Of a stretch of 64,000 bases of DNA, positions 50,784 to 58,583 are shown in pieces. The stretch is from Roseateles saccharophilus (GTDB lineage: Bacteria > Pseudomonadota > Gammaproteobacteria > Burkholderiales > Burkholderiaceae_C): NCBI RefSeq assembly GCF_004342485.1, contig NZ_SMBU01000006.1, positions 149,058-213,057 on the forward strand. Reading direction: 5' to 3'. The translations under genes and the position numbers were made by a program. Within the stretch, counting starts at the first letter, position 1. Each line of letters begins with the position of its first letter. The notes under the pieces are model-generated. The model ran no database searches. It worked only from the letters and a program-made list of their open reading frames with translations, and was not told the origin of the DNA.

Positions 50784-51167
50784 CTAGGCGCTGCCTGCCG
50801 CGGCGATCAGCGCCTTGAGCTCGCGCTCCGAGGCCGACGGGTCGCCCAGATTCATCTCGATGAGGCGGCGCAGATGGGTGATGGATTCCAGGTCGATGCT
50901 GCGGCATTGCACGCCGGCATGGGCGCCCTCGACATGGGCCAGCTCGCCGGCCATCGCGATGACGAGGTCGCCCCCGCCATCGCCGAGCGGCAGCTTGACG
51001 AGGCAGGGCATGCCGGCCAGGGGCACATGCCCGGCGGGCAGCTGCAGCAGCACGCCCTTCAGCGAGATGTCGATGACCTGGCAGCGCAGATGGGCCTGGG
51101 TCGTGATCAGCTCGGCGCCGGAGGCAAAGGCGACGCGGGCGAATTGGCGGCGTTCGGTGCTGATGAT
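50784..51167 (-). CDS. PilZ-domain cyclic-di-GMP receptor without canonical start codon
   Basis: About 127 residues. The PilZ motifs are present: R-x-x-x-R in ERRQFARVAF and D-x-S-x-x-G in CQVIDISLKGV. Both are needed for cyclic-di-GMP binding, yet no in-frame ATG, GTG or TTG lies upstream of them before the stop at 51198. A good Shine-Dalgarno (GGGAG) is placed before ATC-ATC-AGC-ACC-GAA, so translation would have to start at ATC, or an ATG has mutated. The first usual start, GTG at 51053, would lose the whole binding site. It lies downstream of the 144-residue gene on the same strand and may be coupled to it. Confidence 0.7.
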   Translation of the reverse strand: MISTERRQFARVAFASGAELITTQAHLRCQVIDISLKGVLLQLPAGHVPLAGMPCLVKLPLGDGGGDLVIAMAGELAHVEGAHAGVQCRSIDLESITHLRRLIEMNLGDPSASERELKALIAAAGSA

Positions 51168-51197
51168 GGTCTCCCGGGGCGGCTGTGCCGGTCGATG

Positions 51198-51632
51198 CTA
51201 GACGAAAGGCTCCAGCGTGGCGCTGCCACCGAAGACGGTGCTGTGTTCGATGGCCTGCTGCAGCCGCTCGGGCGCCAGCGCGGCCAGGCCCATGGCCTCG
51301 AGCATGAACCAGGCGGCGCGCAGGAAGGCGACGGTTTCCTCGCGCACGCCGTCGGGCGCGGCGGGCGGCGCGTCCCAGTCCCGCCCGGGCGACTCGCGCG
51401 GCGCGACGACGGCGGGCCGGTGGGCCCGCGCGACGCGGGCCAGCAGTTCGCGCGTGTCCACCGTCACGCTGGGCGCGTCAATCAGGCGTACCAGGTCGCC
51501 GAGCTGCTGCTCGGCCGCGGCCGCCAGCAGCCGCGCGGCCTGGTCGGCGCCGCCGGCCAGATAGAGGCCGGCCGCGAGGTCGACATATTCGAGGGCGGCG
51601 GACAGCCGCTGCAGGTCGGGGTTGGACGACAT
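51198..51632 (-). CDS. Small cytoplasmic protein of unknown function
   Basis: 144 residues, mostly alpha-helical by composition: LQRLSAALEYVDLAAGLYLA and ADQAARLLAAAAEQQLGDLV. No signal peptide, membrane segment or recognised motif. Its stop codon lies inside the leader of the PilZ gene, so the two are probably in one operon. The frame and composition look real, but no function can be given. Confidence 0.65.
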   Translation of the reverse strand: MSSNPDLQRLSAALEYVDLAAGLYLAGGADQAARLLAAAAEQQLGDLVRLIDAPSVTVDTRELLARVARAHRPAVVAPRESPGRDWDAPPAAPDGVREETVAFLRAAWFMLEAMGLAALAPERLQQAIEHSTVFGGSATLEPFV

Positions 51633-51722
51633 AGCGGGGAAGTCTAGGTTGTGCCGAGTAGCAACGGGCGGCCAAACTTCACGGTGCTTTGTTTATGCTG
51701 ACCCTTCCCAAGGAGCCCGTCC

Positions 51723-52292
51723 ATGATCGATCGTCGTAAGCATCTGCAACACCTCGCCGCCCTCGCCACCGCTTCTGCCCTGCCCGCCGTCGCTGCGGAC
51801 GACAAGGGCGGCACCTATGACGAGGACTCCATCCTGAAGGCCGCCACCGACTTCTTCGGCCAGACGACCGAGGGCCTGGCCAAGGTCATCGAGAAGGCCT
51901 TCAAGGAGCAGGGCCGGCCCAATGCCTACATCAAGGGCGAGGAGGCCGGCGCGGCCATTACCGTCGGCCTGCGCTATGGCGACGGCGAACTGCTGATGAA
52001 GGGCGGCGGCGCCGCCAAGGTCTACTGGGCCGGCCCGTCCATCGGCTTCGACCTGGGCGCCAATGCGTCCAAGGTCTTCACGCTGGTCTACCACCTGCCC
52101 AACACGGCCGCCATCTACCAGCGCTTCCCCGGCGTGGACGGCAGCCTCTATTACGTCGGCGGCGCGGGCATCAACTACCAGCGCCTGAAGGGCATCACGC
52201 TGGCGCCCATCCGCCTGGGTGTGGGCCTGCGCGCGGGTGCCAGCGTGGGCTATATCCACTACCGCCGCGAGAAGAGCATCAACCCCTTCTGA
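51723..52292 (+). CDS. DUF1134/EipA-family exported protein
   Basis: 189 residues. A signal peptide (RRKHLQHLAALATASALPAVA) precedes a single conserved domain: TEGLAKVIEKAFKEQGRPNA, GLRYGDGELLMKGGGAAKVY, then WAGPSIGFDLGANASKVFTL. VDGSLYYVGGAGINYQR and IRLGVGLRAGASVGYIHY end the domain. EipA in Brucella is a periplasmic envelope-integrity protein with a small beta-barrel fold; here the role is unknown. AAGGAG lies 9 bases before the ATG. Confidence 0.85.
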   Translation: MIDRRKHLQHLAALATASALPAVAADDKGGTYDEDSILKAATDFFGQTTEGLAKVIEKAFKEQGRPNAYIKGEEAGAAITVGLRYGDGELLMKGGGAAKVYWAGPSIGFDLGANASKVFTLVYHLPNTAAIYQRFPGVDGSLYYVGGAGINYQRLKGITLAPIRLGVGLRAGASVGYIHYRREKSINPF

Positions 52293-52412
52293 GCGGTTGA
52301 TGCGCCGCGTCAAAGACGGCGGCGAAAGCGGCCGGCAAGCTTGGCGCTTTCGTCGTGCAGTCGCAGGCGCCAAGTCGTAGACTGTTCTTTTATCCAGTAT
52401 TGCGAGGCTGCC

Positions 52413-55400
52413 GTGAGCGCCATCATCGACCTTCCGCTCCAGGACATCAGCAGCGAAGTCCTCATCGAGAAATATGCCAAGGGCGGCGAACTGCATGCCG
52501 ACGAGCTGCGCGAGCGCGTCGCCCGCGCGCTCAGCGCCGCCGAGAAGCCGGCCGAGCGCGCGCGCTGGACGGCCGTCTTCCTCGACGCCCAGCAGCGCGG
52601 CTTCGTGCCGGCCGGCCGCATCATGTCGGCCGCCGGCACCGAGCTGTCGGCCACCCTCATCAACTGCTTCGTGCAGCCGGTGGGCGACAGCATCGCCACG
52701 GCCGAGGACGGCGTGCCCGGCATCTACACCGCGCTGACCGAGGCCGCCGAGACCATGCGCCGCGGCGGCGGCGTGGGCTATGACTTCAGCCGCATCCGCC
52801 CGGCCGGCGCCTGGGTCGGTTCCACGCGCAGTCATGCCTCCGGCCCGATCAGCTATATGCGCGTCTTCGACCGCAGCTGCGAGACGGTCGAGAGCGCCGG
52901 CAGCCGCCGCGGCGCCCAGATGGGCGTGCTGCGCTGCGATCACCCCGACATCGAGGCCTTCATCCACGCCAAGGACGAGGGCGACCTGCGCAACTTCAAC
53001 ATCTCCATCGGCGTGACCGACGCCTTCATGGAGGCCGTGCAGGCCGACGGCCTGGTCGAGCTGGCGCACCGGGCCCAGCCCAGCGCCGAGCAGATCGAGG
53101 CCGGCGCCTACCAGCGCGGCGATGGCCAGTGGGTCTACCGCAAGGTGCGCGCCCGCGAGCTCTGGGACCAGGTCATGCGCTCCACCTACGACCACGCCGA
53201 ACCCGGCGTGCTCTTCCTGGACCGCATCAACGCCGACAACAACCTGCATTACTGCGAGACGATTGCGGCGACCAACCCCTGCGTGGCGGCGGACACCTGG
53301 ACGATGACGAGCGAGGGCCCGCGCCAGGTGCGTGAGCTGATCGGCCAGCCCTTCTGTGCCATCGTCGATGGCAAGGCCTATGCAAGCGAGTCGGCAGGCT
53401 TCTTCGCCACCGGAGTGAAGCCGGTGCTGAAGCTGTCCACGCGTGAAGGGCATGCGCTGCGCCTGACCGGGGATCACCCGGTACGCCGGGTCACGCGCAA
53501 GACCCGCTACCTCGTCGAGGCCGAATGGGTGCCGGCTGCGGACGTGAAGCCCGGCGACGAGCTGATGCTGCACGACCACCGCGCGCTGCAAGGCTGGGAT
53601 GGTCCGCACAGCGAGGCCGAGGGGTATCTGCTCGGCCTGCTGATCGGTGACGGCACGCTGAAGGCCGACAAGGCCGTTCTGTCATTCTGGGCGCCCGAGC
53701 TGAAGGCCGTGGGCAGTGACCTGACCTACAGGCAGGCCAGCATCGAGGGGGTCATGCGCGCGGCCGAGACGGCCATGCACGCCGCCATCGTCAGCCGAGC
53801 CGATTTCCAGGGCTGGCAGCGTCCCGTCGCCGGGCGCGGCGAATTCCGGCTTGCCTCTACGGGGCTGCGCGATCTGGCGGGGGCTCTGGGCGCGACGCCT
53901 GGCAGCAAGCGGATCACGCCGGCAATGGAGGCGACGTCCGCAGATTTCCATCGTGGGTTGCTGCGCGGGCTGTTCGATGCCGATGGTTCGGTGCAGGGGA
54001 CGCAGGACAAAGGCGTCAGCGTGCGCTTGACGCAGGCGGACCTTGCGCAATTGCAGACCGCCCAACGCATGCTGGCGAGGCTGGGCGTCATGTCGACGAT
54101 TTGTCGCGAGCGCCAGCCCGCGGGGCTGCAGCGAATGCCCGATGGGCGTGGCGGCGAGCGCGACTATGAACGGCGTGCGGTGCACGAGCTGGTCATCAGC
54201 GGCGACAACCTGCGCCGGTACGCCGAGCAGGTGGGCTTTGAGGACGGTGCCAAGCAGGCGCGGCTGAACGAGTTGCTGAGCGCCTACCGACGCGAGTTGA
54301 ACCGTGAGCGTTTCATCGCCACGGTCGAGGCCATCGAACCCGATGGCGTCGAAGAGGTCTACGACGTGACGATCGAACATGTCCATGCCTTCGATGCCAA
54401 TGGGCTCTATGTGCACAACTGCGCTGAACAGCCCCTTCCGCCCTATGGCTGCTGCTGCCTCGGCTCCATCGACCTGACGCGCTTCGTGAGCGACCCGTTC
54501 AGCGCCCGGCCCGAGTTCGATGAAGCCGGCTTCGCCGAGGTCGTGGCCGTGGCCACGCGCATGCTGGACAACGTGCTCGACGTGACGCCGTGGCCGCTGC
54601 CCGCGCAGGCCCAGGAGGCGGGCAACAAGCGCCGCGTCGGTCTGGGCTTCACCGGCCTGGGCGATGCCCTCGTCATGCTCAACCTGCGCTACGACACGCA
54701 GGCCGCGCGCGACATGGCCAGCCACATCAGCGAAGTGATGCGCGACGCGGCCTACTCGGCGTCCAGCGACCTCGCCGCCGAGCGCGGCAGCTTCCCGCTG
54801 TTCAACGCCGACCTCTATCTCTCCGGCGGCAGCTTCGCGTCGCGCCTGCCGCAGGAGCTGAAGGACAAGATCCGCGAGCAGGGCCTGCGGAACTCCCACC
54901 TGCTGTCCATCGCACCCACCGGCACCATCAGCCTGGCCTTTGCCGACAACGCGAGCAACGGCATCGAGCCGGCCTTCTCCTGGACCTACACGCGCAAGAA
55001 GCGCCTGCCGCAGAGCGAGGGCGGCGGCTTCAAGGAATACGCCGTCGAGGACCATGCCTGGCGCCTGTACCGCCACCTGTTCGGCGCCGACGCAGCGCTG
55101 TCCGACGCCTTCGTCACGGCGCTGGAGCTGAGCGCGGCCGACCATGCGGCCATGGTCGCCGCCGTCGCGCCCTATGTCGACACGTCGATCAGCAAGACCG
55201 TCAACGTGCCGGCCGACTACCCCTACGAAGACTTCCAGGACCTCTACATCCAGGCCTGGCAGAGCAAGCTCAAGGGCCTGGCCACCTACCGGCCCAACAG
55301 CGTGCTGGGCTCGGTGCTCAGCGTGACGCCCGAAGTCAAGCAGCCGGAGCCGCTGCGTGCCGAGGTGGACGGCACCAACCAGCGCCTGAAGGTGGAACGC

Positions 55401-56450
55401 CTGCCCCAGGCCGTCGTCGCGTCGCTGCGCTGGCCCAGCCGCCCCGACATGCCCGGCGGCAACCCGGCCTGGAGCTATCTGATCCAGCATCCGCATGGCG
55501 ATTTCGCCCTCTTCATCGGCGAGCTGCCGCTGGACGGCCCCGACGGCGGCCTGTTCGGCCGCAACCTGCCCTTCGAGGTCTGGGTCAACGGCGCCGAGCA
55601 GCCGCGCGGCCTGGCCGCGCTGGCCAAGACCCTGTCCACCGACCTGCGCACCAACGACGCCGCCTGGCTGCGCCTCAAGCTCGACGCGCTGGCCACGGTG
55701 GCCGAGGAGCGCGCCTTCGAGATGCCCATGCCGCCCAGCGGCGAGAAACGCCTCTTCCCCGGTGTCGTCGCCGCGACGGCGGCCGTCATCCGCTGGCGTT
55801 GCGAACAGCTCGGTGCGTTGACCGAGGGCGGCGCTACGCCGGTGGTGGACGCCATGTTCAGCCGCAACGAGCCGCGCACGGGCGTGTCCGGCACGCTGGC
55901 CTGGGCGGTGGACGTGGACAACCCGGCCACCAACGAGCAGTTCACGCTGACGCTGAAGGAGGTCGTGCTGCCCACGCCGGACGGCGGCAGCGTCACGCGG
56001 CCCTGCGCGATGGGCTTCTCGGGCAACTACCCCAAGGCACTCGACGGCCTGGCGCGGCTGCTGAGCCTGGACATGCGCGTGATGGACCCGGGCTGGATCG
56101 CGATGAAGCTGCGCAAGCTGCTCAACGTGGGCGAGCCGCTGGGCCATTTCATGGCACCGGTGCCCAGCCTGAACGGCGAGCGCCGCCAGCAGGTCTGGCC
56201 GTCCACCGTGGCCTATGTGGCCCGCCTCGTCATCCACCGCTACGCGATGCTGGGCATCCTCGACGAGCAGGGCCAGCCGCTGGTCGACATGGGCCTGTTG
56301 CAGACGCCGGCGCCCAAGCTCGGCGCGCCGGCCGGTGCGCTGCGGCTCCAGGCCGGCCGGCCCTGCCCGGAATGCGGCAACGCGACGATGATCCACAAGG
56401 ACGGCTGCGATTTCTGCACGGCCTGCGGCTATGTGGGGCAGTGCGGCTGA
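52413..56450 (+). CDS. nrdJ: Class II (adenosylcobalamin) ribonucleotide reductase with intein
   Basis: 1345 codons, of which residues 290-669 are an intein; the spliced enzyme would be 965 residues. It reduces ribonucleotides using a B12-generated radical, with or without oxygen. Extein motifs are GRIMSAAGTELSATLINCFV, RRGGGVGYDFSRIRP, the active-site segment NP|CAEQPLPPYGCCCLGSIDL, and SIAPTGTISLAFADNASNGI. Towards the C-terminus are TSCPD-like regions and a closing Cys cluster, CPECGNATMIHKDGC then DFCTACG. I chose the GTG at 52413 (MSAIIDLPLQD), preceded by GAGG; the frame opens earlier. No B12 riboswitch or NrdR box was found upstream. Confidence 0.93.
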   Translation: MSAIIDLPLQDISSEVLIEKYAKGGELHADELRERVARALSAAEKPAERARWTAVFLDAQQRGFVPAGRIMSAAGTELSATLINCFVQPVGDSIATAEDGVPGIYTALTEAAETMRRGGGVGYDFSRIRPAGAWVGSTRSHASGPISYMRVFDRSCETVESAGSRRGAQMGVLRCDHPDIEAFIHAKDEGDLRNFNISIGVTDAFMEAVQADGLVELAHRAQPSAEQIEAGAYQRGDGQWVYRKVRARELWDQVMRSTYDHAEPGVLFLDRINADNNLHYCETIAATNPCVAADTWTMTSEGPRQVRELIGQPFCAIVDGKAYASESAGFFATGVKPVLKLSTREGHALRLTGDHPVRRVTRKTRYLVEAEWVPAADVKPGDELMLHDHRALQGWDGPHSEAEGYLLGLLIGDGTLKADKAVLSFWAPELKAVGSDLTYRQASIEGVMRAAETAMHAAIVSRADFQGWQRPVAGRGEFRLASTGLRDLAGALGATPGSKRITPAMEATSADFHRGLLRGLFDADGSVQGTQDKGVSVRLTQADLAQLQTAQRMLARLGVMSTICRERQPAGLQRMPDGRGGERDYERRAVHELVISGDNLRRYAEQVGFEDGAKQARLNELLSAYRRELNRERFIATVEAIEPDGVEEVYDVTIEHVHAFDANGLYVHNCAEQPLPPYGCCCLGSIDLTRFVSDPFSARPEFDEAGFAEVVAVATRMLDNVLDVTPWPLPAQAQEAGNKRRVGLGFTGLGDALVMLNLRYDTQAARDMASHISEVMRDAAYSASSDLAAERGSFPLFNADLYLSGGSFASRLPQELKDKIREQGLRNSHLLSIAPTGTISLAFADNASNGIEPAFSWTYTRKKRLPQSEGGGFKEYAVEDHAWRLYRHLFGADAALSDAFVTALELSAADHAAMVAAVAPYVDTSISKTVNVPADYPYEDFQDLYIQAWQSKLKGLATYRPNSVLGSVLSVTPEVKQPEPLRAEVDGTNQRLKVERLPQAVVASLRWPSRPDMPGGNPAWSYLIQHPHGDFALFIGELPLDGPDGGLFGRNLPFEVWVNGAEQPRGLAALAKTLSTDLRTNDAAWLRLKLDALATVAEERAFEMPMPPSGEKRLFPGVVAATAAVIRWRCEQLGALTEGGATPVVDAMFSRNEPRTGVSGTLAWAVDVDNPATNEQFTLTLKEVVLPTPDGGSVTRPCAMGFSGNYPKALDGLARLLSLDMRVMDPGWIAMKLRKLLNVGEPLGHFMAPVPSLNGERRQQVWPSTVAYVARLVIHRYAMLGILDEQGQPLVDMGLLQTPAPKLGAPAGALRLQAGRPCPECGNATMIHKDGCDFCTACGYVGQCG
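53280..54419 (+). other. LAGLIDADG intein inside NrdJ (380 residues)
   Basis: The insertion interrupts the conserved NPCAEQPLP active-site loop exactly before its Cys. The intein begins with Cys (CVAADTWTM), has the block-B motif LTGDHPVRR, and ends VYDVTIEHVHAF...YVHN followed by Cys, the first downstream extein residue. All splicing residues (Cys1, TxxH, His-Asn, Cys+1) are present. Two homing-endonuclease helices, YLLGLLIGDGTL and LLRGLFDADGSV, keep their catalytic Asp. Base composition is a little less GC-biased than the exteins, consistent with later acquisition. Confidence 0.93.
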
Positions 56451-56468
56451 GGTGTGCGCTGCACCTGT

Positions 56469-56489
56469 TGATGAAAGCAGTGTTCATCA
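56469..56489 (+). terminator. Hairpin after nrdJ
   Basis: TGATGAA and TTCATCA form a perfect 7-bp stem with a 7-base loop, followed by TTTG, 18 bp after the nrdJ stop. It is a probable intrinsic terminator, weak in GC for this genome. The rest of 56451-56613 has a TTGACA element at about 56549 that might be a -35 for the next gene. Confidence 0.5.
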
Positions 56490-56613
56490 TTTGAAGCGGC
56501 TTGGCCGCCTCGGAAAGCTGCCGGCCCGAGCCGGGTGCCCAGGTCATTGACACGGCGGGCACCGTGAAATCACCATCTGGCCATTCCGTCCCCCCCAACT
56601 GACCGGAGCGCTC

Positions 56614-57018
56614 ATGACGAACCTGACCGACAAGCTGGCCCCCTGGAGCGACCTCCTCGGTCGCGTGTTGATGGCCGCGATCTTCGTGACGGCCGGCGCC
56701 GGCAAGATCGGCGGCTATGCCGCCACGCAGGGCTATATGGCCTCGATGGGCGTGCCGGGCGGCCTGCTGCCGCTGGTCATCCTGACCGAACTCGGCGGCG
56801 GCCTGCTGATCGTGCTCGGCCTGTTCACGCGCCCCGCGGCCTTCGCCCTGGCTGGCTTCAGCGTCGTGTCGGCCCTGCTGTTCCATGGCAACCTTGCCGA
56901 CCAGGGCCAGCAGATCCATTTCATGAAGAACCTTGCGATGGCCGGCGGCTTCCTGTTGCTGGTCGGGCACGGCGCCGGCCCGCTCAGCCTCGACGCGAAG
57001 TGGCGCGGCCGTGCCTAG
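56614..57018 (+). CDS. DoxX-family membrane protein
   Basis: 134 residues with four membrane helices. The family pattern is LLGRVLMAAIFVTAGAGKIG, then LLPLVILTELGGGLLIVLGL, FTRPAAFALAGFSVVSALLF and KNLAMAGGFLLLVGHGAGPL. DoxX proteins are linked to redox or thiosulfate/quinone metabolism in some organisms, but most bacterial copies have no assigned role. GGAG lies 8 bases before the ATG. The 3' end overlaps the convergent POT gene by 4 bp. Confidence 0.85.
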   Translation: MTNLTDKLAPWSDLLGRVLMAAIFVTAGAGKIGGYAATQGYMASMGVPGGLLPLVILTELGGGLLIVLGLFTRPAAFALAGFSVVSALLFHGNLADQGQQIHFMKNLAMAGGFLLLVGHGAGPLSLDAKWRGRA

Positions 57019-58472
57019 GCCGAGTCGATCAGCCGCCGCAGCCAGGGCCGCAGCGTGAACATCAGTGCGCCGGTGGCGAGGCTGCCGACCGCCAGCTGCG
57101 TGAACAGCGTCGCGTAGGCCGGGTTCGTCGCCAGCGCCGAGCCGTCCACCGGCTGGGCGACGACGCCGGAGAAGTCGCCGGCGAACAGCGAGGCCAGGCC
57201 GGTGACCAGCATCCAGCTGCCCATCATGATGCCCTGGTACTGGCGCGGCGCGATGCGGCCGATCATCGCGTAGCCCACCGGCGAGATCAGCAGCTCGCCG
57301 ATGCTCTGCAGCACATAGCTGAGGAAGAGCCAGAAGAAGTCGGCGCGGCCGCTGGCCGGGTCGGCGAGCTGTATGCCCAGCGGCAGGGCCAGGAAGCCCA
57401 GGCCCATCAGCACCAGCGACGCCGAGAACTGCATCGGGATGTCCACCGGCCAGCCCTTGGTTCGCCAGCGCGCGAACACCGCGGCCAGCCAGGGGCCGCC
57501 GATGACGATGACGACGGTGTTGATGTTCTGCACCCACTGCGGCGCGACGGTCACGCCCCAGACGTTCAGCCAGACATTGCCCACCGCATAGAGCTGCAGG
57601 CCGCTGGGCGCCATCTGGTAGAGCGACCAGAACACCAGCGAGCCCAGCGTCAGCACCAGATAGGCCTGCATGCGGCGCTTCTCGGCCGGCACCGGGTGGC
57701 GCAGCGTCAGCACCAGCAGCGCCACGCCGACCGCGCCGCACAGCGCTTTCATGCCGATGGCGGTGTCGCCGGGGTGCTGCAGCAGCCAGGCCAGCAGCGG
57801 CACGAGGCCGGTCAGCACGGCCACGCCGACCGCGAAACGGCCCCAGAAGTCGGTGCCGCGGCGCTGCGACAGCGGCGTGTCGCGGTCGGCCAGCGTGCGC
57901 CAGAACACCAGGGCCAGCAGGATGGCCATCGCATTGCCCACCGTCGCGAACCAGAACAGCGAACCGTAGCGCTCGTCGAGCTGGAAGTGGCCCGCCACCG
58001 TGAAGCCGACGAAAAAGCCCACGTTCATGCCGGCGTAGTTCCACAGGAAGGCGCCTTCGCGGCGGTCGTCCTCGGGCGCGAAGCGCTGCGTCAGCATCAT
58101 GTTCAGGCAGGTCACGTTCAGGCCGCTGCCGGTCAGGAACAGTGCCATGCCCCAGTACAGCCCGGCCAGCGTGCCGCCGGCGATGGCGCCGCAGCCCAGC
58201 ACCTGCAGCAGCATGCCGCCGACGAAGAGGTTGCGGTTGCTCAGGAAGCGCCCGCCCAGGTAGCCGCCGAACAGGTGCAGCCCGTAGTTGAAGGCGCCGA
58301 ACAGGCCCATCATCAGCGCCGCCTGCTCGCTGCTGAAACCGAGCCGGTGCGTGGCGTACAGCACCAGCGTGGACTGCAGCACCGCGAAGCCCAGCGTCGC
58401 GAACATCTGCACCATGAAGAGGACGGCCGAGCCTTCCGGCACGCGGTCCCAATGTTGTTTGAGGGATTTCAT
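57015..58472 (-). CDS. POT/PTR2-family proton-dependent oligopeptide transporter
   Basis: 485 residues with about 14 membrane helices. Family features: GLFGAFNYGLHLFGGYLGGR (usually GxYxGG), GSGLNVTCLNMMLTQRFAPE, then EGAFLWNYAGMNVGFFVGF, and the PTR2-like SYVLQSIGELLISPVGYAMI. The N-terminal ExxER proton-coupling motif of DtpA-type transporters is not evident, so the substrate and coupling may differ. The ATG at 58472 starts the normal N-terminus. Confidence 0.85.
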   Translation of the reverse strand: MKSLKQHWDRVPEGSAVLFMVQMFATLGFAVLQSTLVLYATHRLGFSSEQAALMMGLFGAFNYGLHLFGGYLGGRFLSNRNLFVGGMLLQVLGCGAIAGGTLAGLYWGMALFLTGSGLNVTCLNMMLTQRFAPEDDRREGAFLWNYAGMNVGFFVGFTVAGHFQLDERYGSLFWFATVGNAMAILLALVFWRTLADRDTPLSQRRGTDFWGRFAVGVAVLTGLVPLLAWLLQHPGDTAIGMKALCGAVGVALLVLTLRHPVPAEKRRMQAYLVLTLGSLVFWSLYQMAPSGLQLYAVGNVWLNVWGVTVAPQWVQNINTVVIVIGGPWLAAVFARWRTKGWPVDIPMQFSASLVLMGLGFLALPLGIQLADPASGRADFFWLFLSYVLQSIGELLISPVGYAMIGRIAPRQYQGIMMGSWMLVTGLASLFAGDFSGVVAQPVDGSALATNPAYATLFTQLAVGSLATGALMFTLRPWLRRLIDSA

Positions 58473-58583
58473 GGGGCGGCGATTGTCCGGGCGCGAAGCG
58501 AGGCTTCGCCTGGGTGTCATCCCGCGGACAGGGCTTCACCGGGCCGCCGACTAGGATGCCCGCGCCACTTTTCCCCGCTGCCC

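Noticed and set aside
52293..52412. Cobalamin riboswitch or NrdR box ahead of the B12-dependent reductase
   Set aside because: No B12-box-like sequence and no NrdR palindrome could be found in 120 bp.
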